A DNA stretch of 64,000 nt from Paramacrobiotus metropolitanus (lineage: Eukaryota > Tardigrada > Eutardigrada > Parachela > Macrobiotidae). Below, in pieces: positions 13,050 through 25,029 of the stretch; within the stretch, counting starts at the first letter, position 1, and each line of letters starts with the position of its first letter. Below the pieces are notes generated by a model. The model was not told the origin of the DNA, made no database searches, and saw nothing but the letters and a program-made list of their open reading frames with translations. Both the position numbers and the translations under genes were made by a program. Location of the stretch: NCBI RefSeq assembly GCF_019649055.1, contig NW_026570236.1:868001-932000 (forward strand), given 5' to 3'.

Positions 13050-14377
13050 ACGAGCCTTGGATTTCCAAACTCCAGCGCTCAGCCGACCAGTTAACCGACC
13101 GATCATCCCCGCCATTCCCTCCGCGCGGTCCACCGATTGCGGGGCATCCGCCACATCCACCGGCTCCTTCAAAGAGAACGACGCTAGAAAGAGAACCGTG
13201 CGCAAATGGTCGTACAGAGATTTCGACATCGGCCGTCCCCTGGGCAAGGGGAAATTCGGCCGGGTCTACCTGGCCAAGGAGAAGAAATCGGATTATATTG
13301 TGGCGCTGAAGGTGCTGTTCAAGAAAGAGCTGCTGGACAATAAACAGGAGCAGACGCTGCGCCGCGAGATCGAGATCCAGGCACGGCTGCGGCATCCCAA
13401 TATTCTGCAGATGTACGGCGTGTTCTGGGATCAGCAGCGGGTGTATTTGATCCTGGAGTATGCGGCGTGTGGGGAGCTGTTTAAAAAACTGCGAACGGCT
13501 ATAAGATTTCAGGAGCCGGAGGCAGTTACGGTGAGCTATATTTACAAAAGTGTTTTGGTAGTAAAAAACTTGATATTCCACAGTTATACATTGCCTGGAG
13601 GGAGATTTCGGTGGATTTGTTATTTTATGATCATTTTTTTATCCAACTACAATAGCCAGCTTCTCTTATTGTAGACGTCTTTCCAGGCAATTGGAAGTTT
13701 TTTTTTGCTAATTTTTGAAAAGTTGATGCTGGCGTACCAGTTAAAAAATGATAAAATTTAATCGTGATAATTCTAACATGTGTATTGAGTATTGCGTACT
13801 ATGTACATAACCATTGTAATGAGTCTAATGACAATAATTAATGAAGTGTATTAAAATTCTGGCTTTCTATTTTCCTGTCGGTTTTGTCACTTTCGTGAAC
13901 CGATTTTTGTGTTTCGGCAAGTTTTCCCTTCGTTCCCATTTCGAATTAGTTGAAGAGTTGGCCACGGACTACAGCTTGTGTGTGGTTGGGTAGTTTTATG
14001 GTTAAAACTGTTGTTGGGATATAAATTTTGATCGTGACAATCGTTTTCTTATCCTGAACAGTATATCGCTGAGTTGACGGATGCGCTGATTTATTGTCAT
14101 TCGAAGAACATTGTTCATCGCGACATCCAACCTGAGAATTTGCTTTTGGGTAGTAAGCATTTCATGGTTGTTAGAAAATTTTGCATTTGGTCGTTCTCGG
14201 TTAGGTTTTTTTATCACACTGTTTTAGGCTACGGAGAGTTGATTTCGGTTGGTCAGTCAATGCAGCTGGTAATAAAAACCGTCGCACAGTTTGCGGTACA
14301 CCGGATTACTTGCCACCGGAAATGATAACAACGCGCCAACACAAAACCGCCGATATTTGGTGTGTCGGTGTTTTGAT
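13050..14377 (+). pseudogene. Aurora-type Ser/Thr kinase, truncated and frame-disrupted
   Basis: Three exons encode the Aurora N-lobe and part of the C-lobe: 13050-13530, 14062-14152 and 14228-14377. Visible are the glycine loop [19 protein letters not shown], the VALK lysine, the helix-C glutamate in [34 protein letters not shown] and [11 protein letters not shown]. Three defects stand out. The catalytic-loop HRDxK lysine is Gln (HRDIQPEN). About 10 nt are missing between the GEL and DFG codons, shifting the frame; a cryptic acceptor after 14237 would restore frame only by deleting that beta hairpin. No exons for the rest of the C-lobe are visible downstream to 16.8 kb. The first exon starts at an acceptor (TTGCAACAG) with an in-frame stop upstream, so the true start is unknown. 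Most likely this is a decaying duplicate; a pseudokinase is the alternative. Confidence 0.78.
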
Positions 14378-16879
14378 GTAAGTTGTACCTGTGGCTGTAA
14401 TATCTGCAAAATTTTGTACATTCTTCTGTAAAAAATCTTTTGCGTAAACTGGCACTTGAACTTTTGAATCCTTTAGTAAATAATCCAGCCATGGCTGGAA
14501 AAATTAGTTGTATAATTTGCTGCGATGTAGTAGCATGACTGGGATTTGGCATTTCTGTTAAAACACGTTTTATTCTGAAATCTGAAGGACATGTACAACC
14601 TTTGGCCGATTTATGATGTTGAAGCGGTCAACTGGTAGATAATTCAACGTAGCCGCAGACTCTGTTTTTTTTTTTTGGTTTGGGTATATTGGTTTCGAGA
14701 GTATAATTGTTATACCGCTACGCGTTTCGTATCATGCATAATGAATCATTTTACGAGAAAAAGTTACAGATGGTATTGTGATACATGTAGCGCAAACCTG
14801 AAAATTCAAGATTTGAACATTTGAAGACCAAAACTAGAGTGAAAACCTATATACCAAGTTAAAATTTTTCCAATCCAGGGAACGCTGAACAGAATCATCC
14901 AGAGTGAAAGTCTCAGCCGCTGCACGCAGATTGTTTGTGGGAATTGTGGCTTTGTGCTTGTTTATCGGTATTGTATTTTTACATGTCGATTTCTGAGTAA
15001 TGTGTGGTTTGTATCTGAATGTTGTTCCGGATTGCTGGTATATTTTACAATTTTGGGGCGCGTAAGCGTCAGTTTCCCGTCTTTGTAGGTCCAAATTTAA
15101 TATTCGATCCTGTGCTGTACTCTAGAATTTGTACAGAACTTCATTATTTTCAGCTTTTATTGTGGTGTCGTGTTCCGTTGTACTCTGTAGTGTCCTGAGC
15201 TTGCGCAGCGCTCAGTTGTTATTTGTTGACATGATCATTTCGATCGAGTTGGAAACATGAAAGTAGAAAAGTATTTTTTGCCAGTTAAATTTTGTCTGAT
15301 TTATTACTTCCGGAAATGCGGTTGTTGATTATTGCCCTTCAAAAAAAAGTCGGGTGGTACATTCAAGGAAGGCCCTACAAACGGTGCGCAAAAAGGTTTT
15401 TCGGGTCCCTTTCCTAATAAACTTTTTTGTCTGAGAACTGTACATTTTTGGGTCTGCGTCTAAGCGAGCCAGTTGTAAAGCAATACGAAGTATTCTCTCG
15501 TCGCATTTAAATATTATACAAGCTGAGCACGGATGAATATCGGCTTGCGACTATCTCAGATTTTTTTATCAGAATAGTGCAATATGTTACAACATTGTTA
15601 GAACATAAGCTGTCTCCCTGGAAATTTGCAAATTAGTAAGCACACGAGCGTGAACCCGCCCATGTTAGCCCAATGGCATCCATGGTAACAAGCTTTTGAG
15701 TGACCACTGGACTTGAGGTTCTGCAAACTGGCAACATCGATTGGTCTTAGAACACCCGCGTGATCGGGAGGTTTTTAAAGCATTTTAAAGCAGGAAAATT
15801 GAATGAGTAGAAGCTGAGATCACCGGCGCCAAAGGAGAGGGGCCGAAATCCTGGCACAGATAGTTAGTATTCATGTAACTATTGACCGTTATCATTGTTA
15901 AAACGCAGTTAGTTGACTGGTGGCTATGTAGTACGAGATAGATTAGATTAGTAGTACTGATGGTGAGAAGTACGAGATAGATTAGATTCAACCTGGTAAG
16001 GCGGACGTTGTTGGTCAGTTTTAAAACGTTTCCGAGAGTCTTTGGATGAGTGCATACTTCTCCTTTATCGGAAAAGGCACCGTTCGCAATCATTTTTTTC
16101 CAACCGCGGTTAATTACGGTTCGAGTAGGAAAAAATTAGAGTACGAGCTTTACCGCTATAAGCCAAAGAAAAAATATGGACAGTGTTACCAGTAAGTACG
16201 GACAGTGTTACAGTATTAGTATTGTATTGGGGAGATAGAGTGTATTGTACAATACAAGTACAGAGTGGGTACTGCATAGTGCGTACTGCATAAATTTTGT
16301 TGAACGCTGAAATTAGGGTGCTTCTAATTATGACAATTTCGTCAATTGCAAAAGGTTACAGTGCGCGTCGGTAATTATAATATCCTGGTTATAACTTATG
16401 ACAAGCAATACGTTTATAATAATATACGAGTATGCAAATACGTAACTTGATCATTGATGTACCTGTACTGTACAAAATAGTTTAAACAATAAAAGCAAAA
16501 CCGAAAAAAAACGTATTTATTGCTTCGTTGCATGCACAAATTGTTGCAGAGTCAGACAGTATAAATAGATTTGCGGCATCATTTGCCTACAGTATAATGT
16601 TGTGATTTGCTGATCTTGTACATGTACGTGTACTTTTGTTGTAGTTGTAATTGTACGAACACTAATTAGGTATGTTGACTCGGCCTCTGTTTATTCTCGT
16701 AATAAAGCTAAAATAAAAATTGCTGGAAGTTTAATTCACACAACAATCGCGTACGTGCTGCTGACAACTTAATTAACACTTTAGTATTGTTTTATTTTGA
16801 CAAATTTTCGTAACCGCTTTTTGGCTTTTAGAGCTCGACGCTGGTAATGCAATAGTTTTGACCTGGAGGAAATAGCAAC
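14378..16879. other. Intergenic, no gene recognised
   Basis: This 2.5-kb AT-rich stretch has no exon matching a kinase C-lobe or any other family. It contains a short direct repeat, AGTACGAGATAGATTAGATT, at about 15930 and 15970, and the words GTACGGACAGTGTTAC and GGACAGTGTTACCAGTAAG near 16180-16210. The frame 15785-16093 overlaps these repeats and is not supported. Confidence 0.4.
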
Positions 16880-17830
16880 ATGAACATTATGGCCACATTA
16901 TTGGGCTGTGTTATGGCTCTTGTCGTCATCTTTATCGTATGTTCGTATATCGGTAAGTAAAAGTGACTGTAAAGCTAGAGACGAAAGTCACAAAACATGA
17001 AAATCCGTTCTGACACCGGCACATCTGATTTGCTACAAGTCTGCCACGTAGTTTTTTTAGTTAGCTGGTTATTAGATTAACACGCATCTGCTGCACTATG
17101 TTAACTAGCTACAATTTAACACTGAACATTAAGAAATACACTAATTGTATTAATGTGAATACTACTTTAAAAATCCAGCGGCTTAGTACAAAAATGTCTG
17201 ATCTGTGAATACTATATGCTGCATGAATGGGGCTTGCAATTACATTATGGGTATAGTATATTTATCGTTACAATTAGTTCTTTTAAGCACGCACGTAATT
17301 ATACCTAGCAAAGTTATCTGGCAGTTCGTGATCAGTTACCGGCAATACAAATTAATTTCAAGGTTCATTAAGCATTTATATCTGAAATTTTAAAACAGCT
17401 AGCGAAGGTGTTCGATCAGTTTAAATATCTATATAATAATTATGCTGTTTAATTTTCTTTGCAGCCATTGTACACGGGAATCGGGGAAGGGGCTACGACA
17501 GTTACGGAAGCGGTAATGGCTATATATGGTGGCTACGGAAGTACATACGGCTGCGGCTACGGGGGTTTCGGCTACGGATTAACAGGTTATGGTAGCGGTC
17601 CTGGCGGGTACGGAGGCGGATACGGTCCAGGCTAAGGGGGTTTAGGTGGCTCCTACGGTGGAGATCTGTATGTCGGGGATTATGGTGACCTCGTGTATGG
17701 TCCACGTGGCCTTTACAACGGCTTCGGCTATCCCTTCAATAATGGCTTGTATAATCAGGGATACGGCGGATTAGGCTACATCCAACGTGGATGGGCATAT
17801 TACAAAAAAATAACTCGGAGTGCGATGTAG
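16880..17830 (+). pseudogene. Gly/Tyr-rich secreted or membrane-anchored small protein, disrupted
   Basis: Exon 1 (16880-16952) encodes a 24-residue start with a strongly hydrophobic stretch (LLGCVMALVVIFIVCSYI), a signal peptide or anchor. It ends at a GTAAGT donor. Exon 2 starts at 17465 after TTTGCAG in matching phase and encodes AIVHGNRGRGYDSYGSGNGY. An indel in the TATATAT run near 17520 then shifts the frame. The shifted frame continues as a Gly/Tyr repeat (GGYGSTYGCGYGGFGYGL), hits a TAA at 17633 and continues to a stop at 17828-17830. Such Gly/Tyr-rich proteins occur as cuticle proteins and glycine-rich antimicrobial peptides in invertebrates. One frameshift plus one nonsense codon argue for a pseudogene. 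An unseen intron is less likely. Confidence 0.6.
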
Positions 17831-18411
17831 AGTTTAGTAAACAAATATTTATATTATGCTTGTAGAAGTTCGAGCTGCTTCATCAAAAGCGGTTGTACAT
17901 GCAGTCTTTATACGAGTACGAGTACGTTTACTAAATTCATAATTTGCGTTGTGTGTCCAGTTTGCACACTACGTAATTCGCGATCGTAGAGTTTTGTTAC
18001 TGACAATTAATCGGAGCTTCCTTTTTATTCCAAAAGTTTATAAATTTCTCGTGAACGTTAAAATATGGTGTAATGAGTTAATTGCGTCTAAAGACTTATG
18101 GGAGTGAGTGATTTGAACCGTACCGCCGGTACCGGTAAAATGACCGTCGCAGTAAACAAGCTTATTACATACACTACTTTGCCGTGACTTCGGGCTGTCA
18201 TGCCAACCGCCCAGGAAGGCTCACGTAGGTTATTGTAAAAATGAAAGGATTTTTTTTATTACAGTGCCTTCACTGCCAGTGCGCCAGTGCCATTCTCGTC
18301 TTCGAAGATTGCAAACGCAACTGATTTCGAAGAACTGTTTGAATGTTTTTGGTTAATTATTGTAATTAGTTCATGAAAATTTCTTTGGTAAAGACATAGT
18401 CTGCTGCGATA
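17831..18411. other. Intergenic, likely promoter side of the next gene
   Basis: No exon is recognised here. The stretch precedes the ATG at 18412 by 580 bp and should hold that gene's promoter and 5' UTR. No specific motif is called. Confidence 0.35.
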
Positions 18412-19806
18412 ATGAGTTCGCGTAATGCCAGCCGTAATCATGATTCTACACAGAACAGCAGCATATCCAACGCGACCACGGTCTCCCGATCTTTCACGGC
18501 GTCCACCCGGGACAATGACAAGCAGCGCAGACAGATCCTGGAGAAAGAAGCGGCCCTTAAATCCGTCCTCACGTTTTTCAGCCATCCCCATATCCTTGCT
18601 CCCATTTACCAGCATTCTCTTACCAGCCCACCCAAAGAAATGCTCAGTGAAATGAAGTACGAGCTCTTCGAGTACATCTTCAGCGAACTGCGCAGCAATC
18701 TCCAGCATGCGCTGTTCCTGGAGAAATCCTACATGGAATCTCTGGAGGAGCTGCTCAAAGACGCGGCGGAACCCATAGCCATGGGGGGCTTGTCGGATGA
18801 CGAGCTGCGGTTTATTTATCAGAGACTGTTAGAGCATTTGGGTTGGTCTGGGGAGATGTCAGCGCGGATACGCTTGGTGGATCATATCAAGCAGATACTG
18901 CAGACATGGGAGAAGGAGGAAGACGAAGAACAGATCACGGAGTTTAATGTGCTGAAAGCGCCGCAGAATCTCGTGGAAGTGGTCAGGGAGAAGTTGGCGC
19001 AGTTGAAAAAAGAGATCCCGATGCGGACGGTTAAGGAAAGGGAGGCGTGGAGGGCCATCCTGGAAAAGCGAGGTGCGTTTTACAGTTTATTGTCGAGACT
19101 GTCAACAGGGTTGTTTTTTCTTGCTTGCCGTAACCGTTCTCGATCGGAAACGTGTTTCAACAGAAGGAGAAGATATAAAATGTTTTGTTAAGGAATAGTA
19201 ATAGTTTCATAGTTCGGTTGACGGGAAAAGAACAGTGGAATAATATTATCAAAACAACATGGATGGATCTATATTATACAAAATATATTTATAATACAGT
19301 ATTTTAAAAAATAATAATGGATGTTATTAATTTTTGTATATTCGAGAAAAGAAATGAATAATATATGGTTACTGGTTTGCGTCTTTGCGACAGCGCTGCA
19401 CATTAGGCTTCATGTGAAAAGTACTGGCTTACAGCCACAACACTACATTGTTTCCACAATACGTATGCATGAATCCATGATGCCATATAATTATTATTAG
19501 GTGGCTTTGTAGTCTTGTTTAATACGATCGGTAATTTTCTGCGCCACGGCCGCTGTGTAATTACTGTAAGCTATTAATTAACTTTAATGGCGAAACAACA
19601 AAGTGTGTTTGCTCTTACAATTAGGTATTCACGCGGAGTGTGCGGCTGATGAGCCGCAGGATATTAACCCCGAAGATCCGGATTTGAGTCAGTCGGAGGA
19701 TCTGTCCACAGTGGCTAATATGACAACCCGTGAGTTTGACGAAATGTCCCTGGACAGTGATGGGGAAGTACCAGGCACCCAGAACGAAGATATCGTTATT
19801 GACTGA
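18412..19806 (+). CDS. Uncharacterised helical protein, two exons
   Basis: Exons 18412-19072 and 19625-19806 join in phase (CGA G + GT ATT) to give 280 aa. The N-terminal 35 residues are Ser/Thr-rich. Residues about 38-225 are predicted almost entirely helical, with Leu/Glu/Lys-rich segments such as LRFIYQRLLEHLGW, LVDHIKQILQTWEKEEDEEQ and NLVEVVREKLAQLKKEI. The last 55 residues are acidic (PEDPDLSQSEDLS, MSLDSDGEV) and likely disordered. I cannot assign a family. The overall form suits a structural or adaptor protein of a cytoskeletal or nuclear complex, but that is inference. The start is the first in-frame ATG (gataATGA). The long clean frame, good splice sites and codon use make this a real gene. 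Confidence 0.75.
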
Positions 19807-20095
19807 GCTGACTTTCACGTCAAATTAGTTCCTTTTTGTTTTGAGTTTTGACCCGAATTCTTTGTGATAATTGGTTTTCCTTGGTTCTCAAGTTGTTGTT
19901 GCGTTAAGTGAATGATTGCCGCACTTTTTATTCGTCGATTTATCCGGCACAGATTATTGTTGTGTTTTTCTGGGGAAAAATTATGTACCTATTTGCGACA
20001 TTTGATACTGTAATGACAGGATGGTATGAAAATACGCAGTAAGCGAATCAAAATTACGGCAGTTATTTCTGTCGAATTGATTTTTTGTGACGCTC

Positions 20096-20318
20096 CAGTA
20101 CTGTACTGACACCCTGCACTCGCAGAAAGTTTGTTTTAGCTGTGCAGCCACGCGTACGTTGTACGACTGCGTTCACTGCTCACATACACGGCTTGCAACT
20201 GCATGCAGACTGCTGGCTATTGGCTGAACGCAATCGGCTTTAAATCCACCTGTCTACAGCACCGTGCTGCTCATACTGTACAAAATTTCTCCAAGTGCAG
20301 GGTGTCAGTACAGTACTG
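20096..20318. mobile_element. Short TIR element (MITE) with perfect 25-bp inverted repeats
   Basis: Positions 20096-20120 and 20294-20318 are exact reverse complements over 25 bp. They begin CAGTACTGTACTGACACC. The 173-bp interior is non-coding. TA dinucleotides near the outer ends and the CAGTAC start resemble the Tc1/mariner element at 58.65 kb, so mobilisation by a Tc1-like transposase is plausible. The two TIRs are not the same sequence beyond the first bases. Confidence 0.72.
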
Positions 20319-20616
20319 ATTATGAAAAAGTCAGGAAGATTCATTAATCACCTGAATCATTTACAAATGAAAACTTAAAAGATGCAAACTGTTATTTAAT
20401 CGGTGGAATCAACTGATCATAAAGTGAATAACCAGCCTATCGGCATCTTCGTTAATCGTTGACATCGCCAAAATACCGTTCAAATACGTACTCTTCAAGA
20501 CACGTCAAGAGTCGAGACTGAAGAACACTGTTATTTAACTAGTATAGAAGGTCGTAACCGCCCTTAGTGCAAGCGAGCGAGCATGTAAATTTTTTTGTTG
20601 TAAAAGACTTGGCAGG

Positions 20617-21700
20617 GTGAGACAGCAACCTAACCAAGTAGTTGAGAGTCTACCTAGCTTTTTGTATCTTTTGCATATGCCGCGTTATCAACAGATATAC
20701 TCAGATATCAGTTTGTTTTTGCCACCGCTGCGATGCCGACGCGATACCATCATTTTTATGACGTTTTACGGAATCAAGCCGATACGGTATATTAATTTTG
20801 AAACGATTCCTTCAGCAATTACGGCGCGGGCACTGCTAATGCTTTACCGCACATCGCCGCCCATTCCGCTTGTTCTCCGCCGCACCAAATTCTTTACATT
20901 GGGATACTGATCTCATTTCTTTAGTATTTCATTCTCAGTACCGATATTTCATTCCCAAAACCGATAAGACTTATACAGGTAACCGCCAGAACCAATTCAG
21001 TGGCTACGCTCAGCTTGTCCGTTTATATTGGTTGGGAAGTGTTCAAGCCCGTTTAAGAACCCCAACCCCGGCCATCGTCAGTTCAGATCAATCGTTTTCA
21101 CGACTGAAATTTGAAAGCCACCGCTTGCAAAGGCAAAACGATGAATTACTCACTGGAGAGATTTTTTAAAAGCATCCGCAATTTAGAGCGCTTTTTTCGC
21201 TGCGGATGCATTTGCACAACGATTTACAAAAGAAAACGCTAATGCCGATGGAACAGCACTGGTTCTGAAATACACCGGCGGAGATGTCAAATTTCAGTGT
21301 CCAATAATTTTCCACTGATTTGCTGCGGAAACGATTTATCGTTTCAGTACTTCATTCAGTGCTTGGCGGCAATAATCCAGGAAAGGGAGTTTTACCAAAT
21401 TTTCTGTTTCCGTGAAAAGTGCCTATTAAATGCGACGCTTGTGAAAGCAACACGCCGTAATTCACCTGCCATGAATACCGCTTTCTGTAATAATAAAAAC
21501 CCTTGGCATGGATCTTTATTATTTTTCCCCGTAAAGAAACAGAAATGTTTATCAATCAGGTTTATCCTATTATTTTTCAAATTAAATTGATTCGAAAATA
21601 TAAATGAGCTCATGTTAAAAGATGAAAACTAATGGTGTAGCTCAAAATGAGAAACTTTGATCAATCACTCAAAAAATTCGCATTTTAATAACAAGAAATC
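20617..21700. repeat. Composite repeat, unit A, first copy
   Basis: The stretch 21070-21260 resembles 27670-28430 in the same orientation. Shared segments include CGCTTGCAAAG, ACTGGAGAGATTTT, the RCAATTTAGAGCG/CGCAGTTTAGAGCG pair, TTTCGCTGCGGATG and GATTTACA(A)AGAAAACG. The upstream part to 20617 is open for about 97 codons without a recognisable product. Nothing identifies the element class. Both copies are followed by the GTTACGG block and then the 123-bp satellite. Confidence 0.5.
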
Positions 21701-21789
21701 AAATTTGAACTTTGATAGAGTTATCTTTTAAATTTTGTTTTTTTTTTTTAAAACAAAGGCTGAAAGAAAGCTAAAAAATAATAGTCGTT

Positions 21790-22275
21790 CCGTTCTACTT
21801 GCTGCTTTGCTCGCTTCGCTGCGCTTACTCTCGCCGCAGCTCGGAGTCGCTTTGGCTCCGCTTTCGATTTTCTTAGAAACAGTTACTCGCTACTGTACAG
21901 TATCATCACGGAAAGTAAACGTTTAAATTGAACCGTAAACAAAACCATTTCCGAAGAAAAGGATATAATAATCCTTTGGTTTTACTTGCTGCGCGCTCGC
22001 TGCGCTGCGCTTGCTCACGCCGCAGCTCGGCGTCGCCTTCGGCTCCGCCTTCGATTTCCGTAGAAACGGTTATTCGCTTCTGTATCATCGCGATAATGGA
22101 ACGTTAGAACTACGTCGTAAAAAATTTTTTGGAAGAAAGAAAAATCGAACCCTTTGTTTTTACTTGCTGCTCCGCTCGCTACTCTGCGCTGGCTTGGTCC
22201 GCAGTTCGGCGTTGCCTTTGGCTACGCTTTCGGTTTCAACAGCAAGGGTGACGGCAATCCGTTAACAATAGTTAC
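21790..22275. repeat. Tandem repeat of about 180 bp, three copies (CTCGCT/CCGCAGCTCGG)
   Basis: Three diverged copies begin with TTACTTGCTGC at about 21797, 21983 and 22160. Each carries a GC-rich segment (GCGCTTGCTCACGCCGCAGCTCGG) and then TTTCGATTT..TAGAAACGGTTA. A fourth, degraded copy is seen near 22875-22950. The short frames over it are by-products of the repeat. Confidence 0.65.
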
Positions 22276-23330
22276 GGTAGCCCTTACCGTGACAGAAACT
22301 GAGACGGTTACACTAACATGTTATAGTTATGGTAGCGTAACATTTATTATTGGTAACGCTTAATTAGAGTGGTGAAAGCTGGTAACGCGTTACCATGAGT
22401 GATTGCAAATTGAATGCGGCTCAATTGGTCCTGTAAAGTAAGTGCTAATGCAGGTGATGTAGGTGCTAATGTAGGTGATGCTAATGTAGGTAAAGTAAAT
22501 GTTACGTCATCGTTTCAAGGTAATGTTATACGTTATGACTTTATGGTGACGTTTGGCTTGAACGGCCGAAATCAACTGGTCTACAAGGTTATATACTGGT
22601 TGAGGACATTTGCTCAAACAAAGCTTTATAATGTTGTGAATCATGTCACAAAGTTTCGCCTCGCTGAAATCCATTTTTCAGCCGTACCCCTACAATTACA
22701 CACACAGCATGCAAGCTTCGGTAGGGCGCAAGCCGCAAAATTCCCGTTAAAAGAATATTGTGGTTGTGCATTCAGTTAGCTTTTAGGGTTTCGTATTGCT
22801 TTTTACAAACAAAATTTTTTAATGCCAGCAAAAAAAGCAAATATGTTTCTGAAAACGGAAAAATAAAGTGCTTCCGCTGCACTTGCTGGCTACGCCTATT
22901 CATGCTCGGCGTCGGCTTGAGCTCTTTCTGTAGAAACAGTCAATTCTTAAAGCAACAGCATCTTATTGCTGTAACTCGCTACGCTAACGGTAACAGTTAC
23001 GGTAATACGTCCGGTAAACCGTTACGGTAACGGTAACACGTAACAGTATAGCATCAGGATTACCCGTCGAAACGGTTATCTGTTAGGCTAGCAGAAAATC
23101 GTTACAAAAATTTTGCAATGGCAATCCGTTGCGAATAATGGTTGCCCGTTACAATGCACGGTAATCCCCGGCAACTGCACACGTACTGCGGATACGGAGC
23201 GGTAGTGACTGAACCGCTACGGTAACAGCGATAACTGACTCTTCACGGTTACGATATTCGTTGCAGTGTTTAGGTAATGGTAATATAAATTCGTTACGCA
23301 AACTGCTATACTGGAAAATGTACCACCAGG
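22255..23330. repeat. GTTACGGTAAC-rich degenerate repeat block, first copy
   Basis: The words GTTACGG, GGTAACG and CCGTTAC recur dozens of times on both strands, so the block is rich in small palindromes. It has no coding potential that I can support. A second block of the same character lies at 28780-29090. In both places it directly precedes the 123-bp satellite. Confidence 0.6.
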
Positions 23331-24780
23331 GCCGGATAAAATTTCCGGACGGGGTCCTAAAAAACTGACGCCCTATTCATATGTACCGAAGGTTTGATAA
23401 AACTGCATCGGTGGTTTTTGGCATGTCGCTTCCTCAAAAACGATCCAACCGGGGCGGGCAAAATTTCCGGACCGGGTTCTAAAGAACGGGCTTTCCATAC
23501 TGTTTGTATGGCGGGTTCGTGAAAAATGCCCTGGTGGTTCCCCGCATGTCGGTTCCTCAAAAACGATCCACCAGGGGCGGGCAAAATTTTCGGACCGGGT
23601 TCTGAAAAACGGACCCTCCATACTGTTTGTATGGCGGGTTCGTGAAAAATGCCCCGGTGGTTCCCCGCATGTCGGTTCCCCAAAAACGCACCAACCGGGG
23701 AGGGCAAAAATCCCGGACCGGGTTCTAAAAAACGGACCCACCATACTGTTTGTATGGCGGGTTCGTGAAAAATTCCCCGGTGGTTCCCCGCATGTCGGTT
23801 CTCCAAAAACGATCCAGCCGGGGCGGGCCAAATTCCCGGACCGGGTCCAAAAAAGCGGGCCCTCTATACTCTTTGTATGGCGGGTTCGTGAAAAATTCCC
23901 CGGTGGTTCCCCGCATGTCGGTTCCCCAAAAACGCAAAAATTTCGGACCGGTTTCTAAAAAACGGACCCACCATACTGTTTGTATGGCGGGTTCGTGAAA
24001 AATGCCCCGGTGGTTCCCCGCATGTCGGTTCCCCAAAAACGATCCAACCGGGGCGGGCAAAATTTTCGGACCGGGTTCTGAAAAACGGACGCTCCATACT
24101 GTTTGTATGGCGGGTTCGTGAAAAATTTCCCGGTGGTTCCCCGCATGTCGGTTCTCCAAAAACGATCCAGCCGGGGCGGGCCAAATTCCCGGACCGGGTC
24201 CAAAAAAGCGGGCCCTCTATACTCTTTGTATGGCGGGTTCGTGAAAAATTCCCCGGTGGTTCCCCGCATGTCGGTTCCCCAAAAACGCACCAACCGGGGA
24301 GGGCAAAAATCCCGGACCGGGTTCTGAAAAACGGACCCACCATACTGTTTGTATGGCGGGTTCGTAAAAAATGCCCCGGTGGTTCCCCGCATGTCGGTTC
24401 CCCAAAACGTGCAAAATTTCGGACCGGGTTCTGAAAACGGACCACCATACTGTTTGTATGGCGGGTTCGTGAAAATTCCCAGTGGTTCCCCGCATGTCGG
24501 TTCTCCAAAACGATCCAGCCGGGGCGGCAAATTCCGGACCGGGTCCAAAAAAGCGGCCCTCTATACTCTTTGTATGGCGGGTTCGTGAAAAATGCCCAGT
24601 GGTTCCCCGCATGTCGGTTCCCCAAAAACGCACCAACCGGGGAGGGCAAAAATCCCGGACCGGGTTCTGAAAAACGGGCCCACCATACTGTTTGTATGGC
24701 GGGTTTGTGAAAAATGCCCCGGTGGTTCCCCGCATGTCGGTTCCTCAAAAACGATCCACCCGGGGCGGTCTGTATTAGTG
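23330..24780. repeat. 123-bp satellite array, about 12 units
   Basis: A unit of about 123 bp is repeated in tandem. Landmarks are TTTGTATGGCGGGTTCGTG, GTGGTTCCCCGCATGTCGGT and GACCGGGTTCT. TTTGTATGGCGGGTT occurs near 23500, 23625, 23750, 23870, 23980, 24105, 24225, 24350, 24450, 24570 and 24690. Units near 24400-24560 are shortened to about 100-115 bp. Because 123 is a multiple of three, long frames stay open on the minus strand (for example 23864-24748) and read as a 41-residue repeat with NRHAGNHRGIFHEPAIQTVW. I treat these frames as satellite by-products, not genes. Confidence 0.85.
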
Positions 24781-24885
24781 TACCGGGTCCAAATTTACGA
24801 TCTTCTATGCATTTACTGCACCAGGTCCGTCAAAAATAACCCGGTTAGTTTTTCGATTTCTTGATTACCGTCTCAATTGCTTCAG

Positions 24886-25025
24886 CGGGGGGCTGCGCCC
24901 CTGCACTCCTATATTGGGGCTCCGCCCCAAGCCGGCAGGGCTTCGCCCCTGGACCCCGGGGACCCAGCTCTCCGCATGTCGCACCGCAAATTAAAAACGC
25001 TCGCTCGCTTCGCTCGCTCGCTTGA
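24886..25025. repeat. Cluster of GC hairpins followed by CGCTCG repeat
   Basis: Three short perfect or near-perfect hairpins lie within 65 bp: GGGGCTGCGCCCC (24889), GGGGCTCCGCCCC (24916) and AGGGCTTCGCCCCT (about 24937). CCCCGGGG-type sequence and a CGCTCGCTCGCTTCGCTCGCTCGC run (about 24999-25022) follow. The cluster directly follows the end of the satellite array. Confidence 0.6.
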
Positions 25026-25029
25026 TTAC

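Noticed and set aside
23357-24748. Long minus-strand frames of 149-294 codons
   Set aside because: They follow the 123-bp satellite exactly, in more than one frame, and have no start context or homology. They result from a unit length divisible by three.
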